The position numbers and the translations under genes were made by a program. A stretch of DNA of 64,000 bases from Lepidodermella squamata. Taxonomy: Eukaryota; Gastrotricha. The notes beneath the pieces were generated by a model, which was given only the letters and a program-made list of their open reading frames with translations, did no database searches and was not told the origin of the DNA. Of the stretch, positions 1 through 10,450 are shown piece after piece; position 1 is the stretch's first letter, and every line of letters begins with the position of its first letter. Location: the NCBI GenBank assembly GCA_047495785.1, contig JBLDXI010000019.1, positions 372,001-436,000 on the forward strand. The letters run 5' to 3'.

Positions 1-29
1 TGGAGAAACGTGGCATTCTTTGGCATTTT

Positions 30-1745
30 TCATTCTTCCTATGATATTTTTACACCTTTCTGGTCCATTTTTTTCGCACAAATATGTATAGCTAAATATT
101 TCCCAAAAAAGCATACATTACTTCAAAACATTCCCTTTTTCGAACTTTATTTTCTCTGAATTTTCCGGTTTATTTTTCTCCAAATTTATCTCTAATTTAG
201 TCCCAAGTTTTGGCATAAAATACTACATTAATAATACATCAGTGCTAAACTTAACGGTTGCGTAATAAGAAAATAATGTTGAGCTGTTTTCAATCTTCTG
301 AAATTTATATATTAATTTTACATTTTAGTCGACCTTGAGGGATCTTGTTGATCACTAAATGCGCAACCGACTTCGAGATTTGGATGAAGCGCGATGGGTT
401 AAATTAAATGGGTAGAAATTAATTGCTGAAATTATATATAATTATTAATTATTAATTAATTTCTACCCATAAAGATGATGTTTGGTACATTTTGAAGGCA
501 ATTATCGGTCACCAAAGACACCGCTTTAAAATGGCGAAAAAATAGCTCAGACAAATCAATTCCATGATAAATAAAAAATTCGCAGTGCTTGAATATCAAC
601 AAATTATTGTGGCCAATCTTGACCTGAAAAAAATATCCGAAAAAGCGATTTCAGGCCACTAGAAAAGTCTAAAATTTGGTTCCGCTAACAGGAGGACCCC
701 AATTCAATTCCTGAATTTTCCTCTAAATTTTGATATTTTGATAAATTTCTGAAATTTCTAAAAATCCCAAAAAAATTCGAAATGAAGCACGCGGAAATAA
801 AGCAAACACAGTGAAATTTGCACGATTCTGTACAAAACTAAGCTAACTTGGTAGGAAAGCATTTTCAAATATTTCTGAATTCCTGAAGCAAAGGCTTCAC
901 GCGAAAGACCGTTTGTTTAGGATTTTCGCGCTGAATTCCCAACTGCGTAATTTTCACGACTTCACCGTTTGGCGTAAATAAAAATCCGCTAAAATTGAAC
1001 CTCGTCGATTTTTTCCAACATTTTTGCAGCATCATCAAAACTGAAATACCCTCACTTCCTTTTTAGCGAAAAATACCTGAATTTTTATCAAAAATTTCAT
1101 TATTTCTCGACTCTTCATTATAAAATCTGTCTACATGAATTTACACGGTGGTTTATTGAGCAAAAAAATGCCAGTATATATCATTTTAGCTCCGTGTATT
1201 TTCGTGTAAACCCTCGGTTTCTCCCGAAATAGAATGAGCGGGAAATTCCGTGAAATTTCCGATCGTGTAATTTCATGTAATGTCACTTGCGGCTCGTACT
1301 TGAAAATTCGAGCAGTAAAATGAGAGTAATATCGACTGAATTTTAAAAATTTATTTACTTTTTATTCACTCGATCTTCCTACATGAGAATACAACGTCTT
1401 TTTCAGGATGTAAAATCATGTGAGGATGTTTCAGACGAGAAATCGTGCAGCTTCCATTGAAATACATCGAAGAAATGAATGAAGGACGAAAATCCATGAG
1501 TTTACATGACCGAATTTCAGGGTTTACACGAATTTTCATGAAGTTTCTCGGCCGAAAAACGAAAAACCCTGTTTTACAACGCTGAATTCCGGATCGCTGA
1601 GCTGGTTCCTGATCTGCTTACATGAATATACCCAAATATACTGCTAAATACCTTAAAATACAGGAATTTACAATGTTAATTTACGCAAACTTTTTTGTCC
1701 GGGATGTTTGTTATCTTTGGAGTGCTCCATCCCGGACTAAAAAGT
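30..1745. repeat. Diverged long direct repeat, copy A
   Basis: Aligns by eye, with many small gaps, to 4440-6092. Shared landmarks in the same order are the 'cctttctggtc' region near the start, 'aaaaatccgctaaa', 'catgaatttacacggtg', 'ccgtgtattttcgtgtaa', 'gaaatacatcgaagaaat' and 'tccggatcgctgagctggtt', ending at 'ttttgtccgggatg'. That end motif reappears inverted at about 1729-1742, so the right end may be a terminal repeat. The unit is packed with CATGnAATTTACA-like half-palindromes. A small perfect 17-bp stem lies at 408-424/454-470. No protein-coding signal is seen. Confidence 0.7.
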
Positions 1746-1903
1746 TTCAGCTTGTAAACTCGTGTAAAATGGGGTAAAAACACGTCATTGTATTTCCATG
1801 TATTTTCATGTAGAAATTAGATCGACTCCTATGAATTTACATGATCATTTTATTGATTCAGCTCACATGAATTTACATTTAGACCATAATTGGCTGCCGT
1901 TCG
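1746..1903. other. CATG/TTTACA-rich spacer
   Basis: Continues the same motif composition as copy A (for example 'catgaatttacatg' near 1830 and 'cacatgaatttacat' near 1865) but is not matched in copy B. Probably a related repeat. No gene seen. Confidence 0.5.
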
Positions 1904-2150
1904 CCCTGCGCTTCCACGGAATTACACGGAGTGGTGAGTCTGGTTGATTTCGCCGGAAACGCTGGAAAAACTTGCCTTGACTTGCTTCTCCTAGCTGAAT
2001 CGTCAAACTTGAGTTTTCAACGACATTTCGCCGTTGTAAACTCATGTAAGAAGATTCAGCCATGAAAAGCAAGTCAAGACAAGTTTTTCCAGCGTTTCCG
2101 GCGAAATCAACCAGACTCACAACTCCGTGTAATTCCGTGGAAGCGCAGGG
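1904..2150. repeat. Near-perfect foldback hairpin (MITE-like)
   Basis: Outer arms 1904-1987 and 2067-2150 are reverse complements with about two mismatches. The pairing continues loosely to the centre ('gctgaatcgtc' against 'aagattcagc'). The ends carry 'ccacggaattacacgg' and 'ccgtgtaattccgtgg', the motif that recurs throughout the first 6 kb. The open frame across it on the minus strand is an artefact of the palindrome. Confidence 0.85.
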
Positions 2151-4439
2151 AGATGGCTCAAAAATATAGCATTTTTCACACTGAATCGCAGATTAGGCAC
2201 AAAAAATCGCGAAACATCGTGTAATTCCGTGTAAGCATAAGCAGAGCTGCGCAGAAAAATTCACACAAAATTCGCAAAAATGGGGAAAAAATCGAGAAAA
2301 ATAGTGTGATAAGCAGAGAATTGGCAGCATGAAAGAAGCAAGAGAAAATAGCAATTTTCACAGAAATTACGATTTTCACATCAACAGCATTTTTCAAAAA
2401 AATATCAACCTCACAGATTTTGCGAAAAGCAATAAAATCGAGAAAAATCGTTATTTTATTGTCTGTTCCTTGGCGCATCTTTTGCGCTATAATGTGACCA
2501 ATGACCTATGACGAACAGCCAGAAATTCAGCCTAAAATGAACAGCTTCAGTTCATGGTTGCAACAGGATTCAGCTGCAGGTAATTGAAAATGTAGTTGTA
2601 GCAGCAACGTGACATCGACGTATGATCACCTGAATTTCAATCAGATCACCAGCAGCATCAGGACATTTCCTTCGATCATCGTCAGCAGCCGAGCAATAAC
2701 ATCCCTGAAAGTTAAAAGTTGACATATCAACTGAATGGGATGTCCGCCGAAATTCTACTCAGGACCGATAATCGATTATTTCCAGGGATCAGTCCAAGAA
2801 ATACGTTAAGCGGGTATTTTTCTTGATTTAATTTTGCTTTCAAAATTGATGCAGAAATTATCAGCAAAAATGTTTTCACAACTTAATTTGAATATTTGAT
2901 TTATTTTGAATACGATTCCGGTTAACAAACTCGCCTTTTAAACCTGTTTTAAATCGAATCGAGTCTCGTCCAACGCTTGACCCAGCCTGATGAAGGTGAG
3001 TGCAAGCTGCAATCGCCTAGAAATTAATTAGCTTTTTTATTAATTATTTCGATTATAATTTGTCTCAGGAATTGCCAGAAATTCCTCACCTTCATTGTAG
3101 TTTGTTTTCAGGTTTTCTCAACGACATTCCATAGCTCCACAGCAAAATTCGGCAGGAGTGAAAATGCGAATTATTAATTTAATTACTTATTTTAAGGTAG
3201 ATTTTAACTCACCACGTTGCAGGAAATTCGAGATGCGAGAAATCGAGGGCCATCGCTGACAGCCTATAAAGTTTCAGAAAAATGGTTTAATTTTGATCCT
3301 CGAGATGAACAGCGTGTTCCATTAGTAACGCAAGCAAAAAAAATACTTGGAAAGGGTTCAGACGCCGTAGAATGAGTGGCGAAGTCCCATCTCAAGGTCA
3401 TACTATTTTTAGAAAATTTCAAAAATCTCGAGAATGGTAATAAAGTATTTCACTTGTTAATGGAGTTTAAAAATTCAGGACCGGGTTAAATACCGAAAAT
3501 AACCGAATCAGTTAAATACCGAAACTACCATCCGGGTTTTCACCAGTAAATTTCTTTGGTTAAATCGCGGATAAAAGGAATATTCTCTCAGTTGGATCAA
3601 TTTTTTGAAATTAGTTGAATTTCCTTCAAAACGTTGAAATCAAAAATATTTGCGCAACTTTTGGAACACGCCGTATTATTCATAATTGTTTAAATAAAAA
3701 ATATGAATAATTAATATAAATTTGAAATAATTCCGTGGAAATACGTTGAGCCTAGGCAGCTACGAAGGAGATGGCAAATTTCAAAAATTTAAATCCCAGA
3801 GAAATAAACTAATGCTATTTAAGCCGAGGGTCGAAAAATAGGATTAGTAAGCGCGAATGCGAGTCATCTACGTTGCCTGTCGAATTACCTGTCGAAATTA
3901 TTACTCACTCAGGTAGACGAATAAAGCTGGCCTGGACAGGCTGGATTAGCCGCGCGGCCGTTCCCGTAAAATTGAATGGCCCGTACCGGACTGGCTCATG
4001 CGCTGCCATTGAATCGCCACCATAGCGGGCAATAAATAAATTTAGAGATTTAATTGCTTTGCCTGATCACCTTTGACCAGGGAATCGAAACAGCGTCGAC
4101 CGGCCGGTAAGTTTCAATCAAAATGCGAGCTGCATCAAATAAAAAATGACCTAATTTCAAACGACGAAAAAATAACGAATAACTGTGTGGCTCTCATTGC
4201 GCTAAGTTTGTCCTAAGCCGCACGTGTCAGATGACACGTAACACAGGGCCGCGCATTATTTATAATAGTTTTAATTTCAATTTTTTCACAATTTTCTCCG
4301 AATTTCCAAAGAATTTTTCTTGACAGTTAGTACATTTTTAGCAGCTCGTAGTTATTCTGGGCGCATGTCGAATTTGTTAAGTGCCCAAAGAAAATGCACC
4401 ATATTCAGGAAAATTGTGATCACCTTGGGTCTAGGGCCC
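2151..4439. other. Gene-free AT-rich region
   Basis: No convincing exon in either strand. It opens with more 'cgtgtaattccgtg' motifs (2215-2240) and loosely repeated 'atcgagaaaaat' and 'gcaattttcac' words up to 2500. The rest looks like unique or old degraded sequence. Confidence 0.4.
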
Positions 4440-6092
4440 TTTAAAATTAGGTAAAAATAGCTATCACATATTTCAATTTTCTAACATATATTTGCATCTT
4501 TCTGGTCGATTTTTTGTGTGAAAAAAGCTAAAATATAGCTGTCATGACTGCTTCAAAATTCCTGCCGTGCGAGCTGGCTAGGTTATTTTTTCTCCGAATT
4601 CTCCGGTTCTTTCTCTCCATAATTTCACAAATTTTTCTCAAAGTTTGGCGTAAAATCCTGCATCATTAAAAATCAGAATTATGCTGCACGTCTGCGGAAT
4701 AAAATGCACGTGATAAGGAAATAAGTCCATGATTTGTTTCTAATTTATGCCCTACCATTTCGATTTTCAACCCTTCTTTCATGACCTGATCGCTTATTAC
4801 GCAATCAACTTCACAATTCGGATAAAGCCCAACTCGTCAAAATCTATAATTTTCGCAAACAATTGTAACCTAAAACGGTGATTTTTGGTACACTTAAGAC
4901 ACTAATTTATGAGCGAAAAAATGCTCAGGGTCAACTCATGGAAAATACGAAAGTGTCGAATATTCAGCAAATTGAACTTCTGAATGTTTTTCTTAATTTT
5001 AAAATTTTAATACATTTTATAAAAATTTAGAAATTAAAAAATAATCCTGAATTTCGAAAAATTGCATGCGACAATAAACATCAGCAATCACAGCAAAAAA
5101 CATACATCAAATTGGCATTCTATAAAAACAACGATTTTCAAATGTTCTAATTTTTTCCTCACTTTTAAGAGTTGTCTTTCCCACGAAAGAACGCAGCTGA
5201 TCGTTATTTTCAATGAAATCCGCAAAAATCGTGAATAGCAAATTGTTTCAAATTTTATTGCGCTGAATTCCTAACTGCCTAATGAAACTGAATTCCTAAC
5301 TGAATTCCTAATGCCCTATCCACGACTTCACAGTTTTGCGTAATTCAATAAAAATCCGCTAAATTTGATTTGCCCGTGAATTTTAAAACATTTTCGTGAA
5401 ATTGGAACTGTAATCACGTTAATTCCCTTTTTGCGAAAAATTCCTGAATTACGTCAACCGTCAAAAATGTGCCATTTCTCGAGTCTTTATTTTAACTATC
5501 AGTCAACATGAATTTACACGGTGTATTTTGAGCTAAAAATTGCCATTATTTATCATTTTTAACTCCGTGTATTTTCGTGTAAGCACTCTGTTTTCTCCGG
5601 AAATATAATGAGTTCAAATTCCCATGCAATTCTGTGAAATTCCCATTCGTGTGATTTCATGTAATGCCAATTGCGGCTCGGACTTGAAAATTCGAGCAGC
5701 AAAATTAGGTAAATCGCTGTTGAATTTTAAAAATTAATTCAGTTTTTATTCAATCGATCTTCCTACATGAGAATACAACGTTGTTTCCAGGATGTAAAAT
5801 CATGTGAGTATATTCCAGTCGAAAAATCGTTCAGCTTCCATTGAAATACATCGAAGAAATAACTGAAGGACGAAAATCCATGAGTTTACATGACCGAATT
5901 TCAGGGTTTACACGAATTTCCATCAATTTCCTCGGCCGAAAAACGAAACACCCTGGTTTACAACGCTGAATTCCGGATCGCTGAGCTGGTTCCTGATCTG
6001 CTTACATGAAAATACAAAAATAAACTGCAAAATACCCGAAAATACAGGAATTTACAATGTTGATTTACTCAAACTTTTTTGTCCGGGATGAG
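4440..6092. repeat. Diverged long direct repeat, copy B
   Basis: Same orientation as 30-1745 and ends at the same 'gtccgggatg' motif. Besides substitutions it has small duplications, such as a repeated 'actgaattcctaa' near 5285-5305. The two copies are clearly old. Confidence 0.7.
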
Positions 6093-6103
6093 ACCCAGTT
6101 ATG

Positions 6104-6260
6104 CTGTTGAGCACAAGTTGAGCACTCGCGATAGGTTCCGGCTGACGTTGAGCATAAATTGCGCAGAAATTGAGCGCCCATTTAGCACTCATTGAGCATT
6201 TTGAGCACAAGTTGTGCAATTGAGCAAAAATGCTCAAAGGAGAGATAGCCTGTGCTCAAT
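6104..6260. repeat. Cluster of TTGAGC motifs
   Basis: TTGAGC occurs at 6107, 6118, 6148, 6170, 6192, 6201 and 6220, and as GCTCAA at 6232 and 6254, with unrelated sequence between. It may be a degenerate tandem repeat. The overlapping minus-strand frame is not a credible gene. Confidence 0.5.
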
Positions 6261-6321
6261 GGAATGGCCCTTGAATAACCATTGAAGTTCAGTGTATTGA
6301 AGTTGTATATGCGGATGACGT

Positions 6322-6557
6322 TTTACTAAACCCGCCCACAGTTAAACAGAGAATTATCTAAAAACGTAAAGAAATGTCTTCTAACATATTACTATCGGCG
6401 AAGGTCGTATAATAAGCATAATAAGAAACCGACTATACTATAATATACACGACATTTTATTTTAGGAAGGCCAGAGCACAAAACGCCAGAACATATCATT
6501 ATCAACAAAGCTATCAAATTCGATGATCAATATTCAATATTCTGAACATCCGTGGAA
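6322..6557 (+). promoter_or_regulatory. Upstream module of subgroup A (copy 1)
   Basis: The block starting 'ctaaacccgcccacagtta' and continuing through 'aattatctaaaa' and 'gaaatgtct' is repeated upstream of the other two subgroup A genes at about 14404 and 16042, at a similar distance from the start codon. A TATA-like 'tataataag' lies near 6408. Promoter function is inferred from co-duplication and position only. Confidence 0.5.
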
Positions 6558-7018
6558 ATGTCTACAGTTTTGAATAAAAACTCAAATGAAGGATCAAATA
6601 AAACAGATTCCGCACCGTCAACCGTCATACGACCAAGCAGCTCCATATGCTAACGGCGCCGGGTTCGCCAATTCATGGAAGGAAAATTTTGGAATGCGAA
6701 GTTACGCGCCAGCGAAAGGAATGAACGGTTCAGTTATCGAGGTTTTGACCGCCCAACCGCAGGCTATCATCATCATGGCTCAACGAGTTTCTATCGATGA
6801 ATCCACCAATCGCCTCAGGATAGCAGCATGTTGGATGACTTGCATTTCGATGTTTTTGGGATCTTTGGTATTATCGATTCCCGCCTGGTTATGCTATCGC
6901 CAAAAGAATCGAAGCTCGGAAGCTAGGAGCAGAAAATCGCGGAAATGCTACATTTTATCAATAGTAACATCAGCGATATCAATCGCTTTGGGCATTTCCG
7001 CCGCTGTCTTTATCATAT
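6558..7018 (+). pseudogene. Two-TM PPxY family copy A1, 5' part, frameshifted and split
   Basis: Homologous to the genes at 14661 and 16559: acidic N-terminus, a PPSYDQ-type motif, the block ending 'AIIIMAQRVSIDESTNRLR', then two hydrophobic segments. Two lesions are visible. A 7-bp tandem duplication of 'accgtca' (6614-6620 and 6621-6627) shifts the frame inside the PPSY motif. A 6.27-kb transposon enters after 7018, so the last residues before the stop are encoded by its inverted repeat. An ATG at 6586 could still start a 151-residue product lacking the usual N-terminus, so residual expression cannot be excluded. The gene's 3' end continues at 13295. Confidence 0.8.
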
Positions 7019-7093
7019 CGTTCTTGTCGCGCAATATTTGAATTGCGAGCCTAGTGATTTTTATATATTAGTTACTGCGCGCAACATGGCTAT
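7019..7093 (+). repeat. Left terminal inverted repeat
   Basis: Reverse complement of 13217-13290, identical over the first 26 bp and then about 80 percent similar. It contains the stop codon that now ends the A1 reading frame. Confidence 0.8.
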
Positions 7094-10000
7094 ATATGCG
7101 GCACGCGCGTGATGTAGTATGAGCGCCAAGCGAAAGATCAATACTTGCATATTAAGGAGGGGCCGTTTATGCGGGCGTGTTTTCGCGGGCGAAATTCTTT
7201 GTAACTCGCGGGTTTTTCTTAATTTTTTGATAACTCAGCTAAAAACTGGTCAATAATTGAAAAAAGTGTTGCAAAAGACCAATATTTTAACGCCGCATAC
7301 ACTGGCCCAATGATTGGAGAAATTTCACTGAGTAGATGCGATAATATTTGCAAAATACATGAAGAGCGCTAGTCTAGTTAACGTCAGGTAAACTCCTATT
7401 TTTGTCCGATTTTGTTGCGCCAATGTCTTCTAAATTCGGCTATTTTTTATTTTCGAATTGAATGAGCTTTCCAGGATTACCTTGAGACGGAAGAGCGTGT
7501 TTCTACTACTCGCGTGGAAAGACCTGAAATTACCAAAAATATCACGCCGGCGCAGCAAGTTAATTCTTCGGTGAATTTTTTTTGTTTTCAGTTAAGAAGC
7601 TCTAACGGCTGCTTCCTGCAAGTAAAAGAACAGAAACATGGGATCTGACTCGTTTTAACGACCTTGGCAGGCTCATCAATTATTCAATGAAAAATTACCA
7701 AACCATTCCCATCAGGTTATTTCGGATTTTTTCCGGTCAATTTCGAATTTTCTTCGGTGAAGTGGTAGATTAGAGGCAAGACATTATCTTAATATCTGTC
7801 ATTCAATGAAACTATGTCGTTTTTAAAAAAAAAATTGAAATGTTCAGAACAAAACTTTGACACTGCTTTCAGACACCCTGAATTTACCGATTTTTTTCGG
7901 TTGCGCAAACAATTCGAGTATTATTCCCAAAAAAATGCCATCTAAAGCCTTTTAGATCAATTATTTAGGATTTCACGGAAGAAAAATAAAACTTCCCCGA
8001 AAAACTCCCGAAAAAAACCCGATGGGAATTGTTCGGTAATTTTCGGTACTTAGCTATACTAGACCGTATTTTACCAGTTTTTTCATTCTTCTTGTCAACT
8101 ATGATAGTTGATTAGTATTTCCATGACAGCTGAGATACCCTAATACCATCAGAGTAGTAATAATCCTGGGTTCTTGGCTTTTTCATAAACCCGAAATGCG
8201 GATCGGTCTTTTTGTCCGCTCACTAATCGAAAATTCTTCGGTGAAAATTTTTTGCTTTCAGTCTATAAGCTCAACTTGTAGTTTCCTTCAATCATAGAGG
8301 ATATAATATTAGGTCCACCGACTCGTTTCCATTGGCAGACTCGCGCATTACTCAGTAGAAAACCCGGTAATTATGCTGAAAATACCGAAGGTAAACACGA
8401 CCTACTCAACAAGCGCAATTGAAATCTTTTCGATAGAAAATGTTATGTTAGGTATCCCTCACAAATTCATAATGTTTTAGCTTTAAAAAAGCGAGCCGGA
8501 AGGATCGGGATCGCGTAATAAACCACATCGCAGAATTTCACCGGGAAAAACCGGTTGCAGGTTTGATGCCTACCAGCTGAAAATGTTCACGAAAGCGATG
8601 CGGCAGACTGCGCAAAAACAGTAAGAAATATCGACTAGTTATAATCGAATAAGAAAATTCTGTTTACCACCGATAGGTTTCAGGCTGGTTAGCCGAACAA
8701 TTTCGGTTTCAAACTGGTCAGGCGGTGACTAGTTCGGCTTCGGTGATAATGACATGGATCATACTTTTCGCTGAACAGTAGTACAGAAAGTCGTAAAATT
8801 TCTTGCTGGAAAGTAACTGCCAGTCATAGCAGTCTATTAAAAAAATATTTTACCGATAAATCTCCGAGAATTTAGCGAACGGATCACTGTATATATTTAG
8901 GGTGTATCCGGTATTTCCGGAATTTTCATATAAACAGCGACGTAGTGCTCTTAAAGGTGATCGAAGGCGTTAAACCCAGGTTCAATTGATTGCTTAAGGT
9001 CGCCCTGATATTTTAGACTGAAAAAATCTGAAGAGCGACGTTTGAGTAAAGTGGAATAGCGAATATTACCAAACCATTCCCATCGGGTTTTTCGGTTATT
9101 TTTCGGTGAATTCGTGGATTAGTAGTGCAAAATACCTTAGGTAACATCTGTTTGAGAATAAATCCTCAATTCTTAGGAAAAATGTGGAAAAATAAATTTA
9201 TACAGGGCGTCTAAAGGTAATTAAGAGTTGAATGTTGACATTCTAGATAATTCCAGCGAATTTTGTTATATTAAGTAAATCACCACTTCTAAAGGTATTT
9301 TATATCAAATACGGGACGTATTGACGGAAAATATATATGACCGTGCAGGTGAAATTTTCCGAAATTACGCTCGTCGGATATCTTGATGATATCTTGCTGG
9401 GATATCTTGCGACATTTCACAAGCCCGAGAAGTGATAAGCGGCCCCTCATTAATATGCAAGTATTGATTTTTCGCTTTATGATACGAACCGGATTCACGC
9501 AATCAATAAAGCGGTTTCGCGGCGTCATGCCTCGCGCCTGCACGCCGAAACTGGAACGGTTAGGTGGACGGATAAAAAATTTCGCCGAAACCTGTTCTAT
9601 CGAACAGACATAACCCGGTAACTATCTGATGAACGGTTTATTTTCGACGAATTTTCAAACTGAGAATTTCACGAAAACCGACGTTTAATAACGACATCGA
9701 AGTATTTTCCCCGCACCGAACACCCTTTTAGGTGCGGAATTTATTCTGTTCAAAGTTTATTTTTAGCTACGCTGAAGCACGACGGATATGTTAGTACCAA
9801 AACCGCTGCGAGATTCACAAGTTTTCCGTTGATTGTAGCGTTTGGCGGGCGATTTATCTTTAGTGAAAATAAATAATTTAATTTCATTGACTTTCGTCAA
9901 ATTTACGGACACCTTAAACTGATAGCGCTTATATTTTCATGTTCGTAAAATGTAGCAAAGTTTGCGCTGAATTTTTAGAGACTAGGCTTTTTGTCACCGC

Positions 10001-10450
10001 CCTCACGGTTGTCGAGCAATATGGGGCGCCGTGAATCGCGTTTTCAGCCTATTTTTAGCGCGGCGGCGGCGCTCACACACTCCCTCAGCTATATAAGGGG
10101 CGCGGTAGAACTTGGTTTTGATCCACCTTAAAATTTGAAAATGTCGAAATTCACTGTTTTCTTAATTTTTCGGGAAAATCTGTAAGTGTCCTGGCGTTAA
10201 TTAATTACCATTTCTAGTGCAAAGTTTCATGGGTTATTTTAACAGTGCAAGTCAATACCGCCCATCGATTTTGACCAAAATTTGAGATAAAGACAAACTA
10301 GGTAAACTTTCGAAGAAAACATAACATTACATTTATTATGATATAAAATCCATTAGTATGAATTGCCACTCTTACATTGAGACACATTGATGATATAAAA
10401 ATTTCCTATAATGTCATTTTTCAAAAACAATGCAGAAGATTCATGTTAGC
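7094..10450. other. Gene-poor left half of the transposon, with internal repeats
   Basis: No coding region that I trust. The pieces repeat each other: 7560-7700 resembles 8225-8370 ('attcttcggtga', 'tttcagt'), and 7690-7800 resembles 9060-9170 ('ccaaaccattcccatc'), with a short inverted version near 8005-8050. A 43-bp inverted pair lies at 7128-7170 and 9435-9477 ('gatcaatacttgcatatta'), possibly the ends of a nested element. A good plus-strand TATA box (tatataagg, 10090-10098) is followed by ATG at 10141 and a possible splice donor, but no downstream exon was found. Confidence 0.55.

Noticed and set aside
1863-2120. 85-codon minus-strand gene
   Set aside because: Lies entirely within the 247-bp palindrome.
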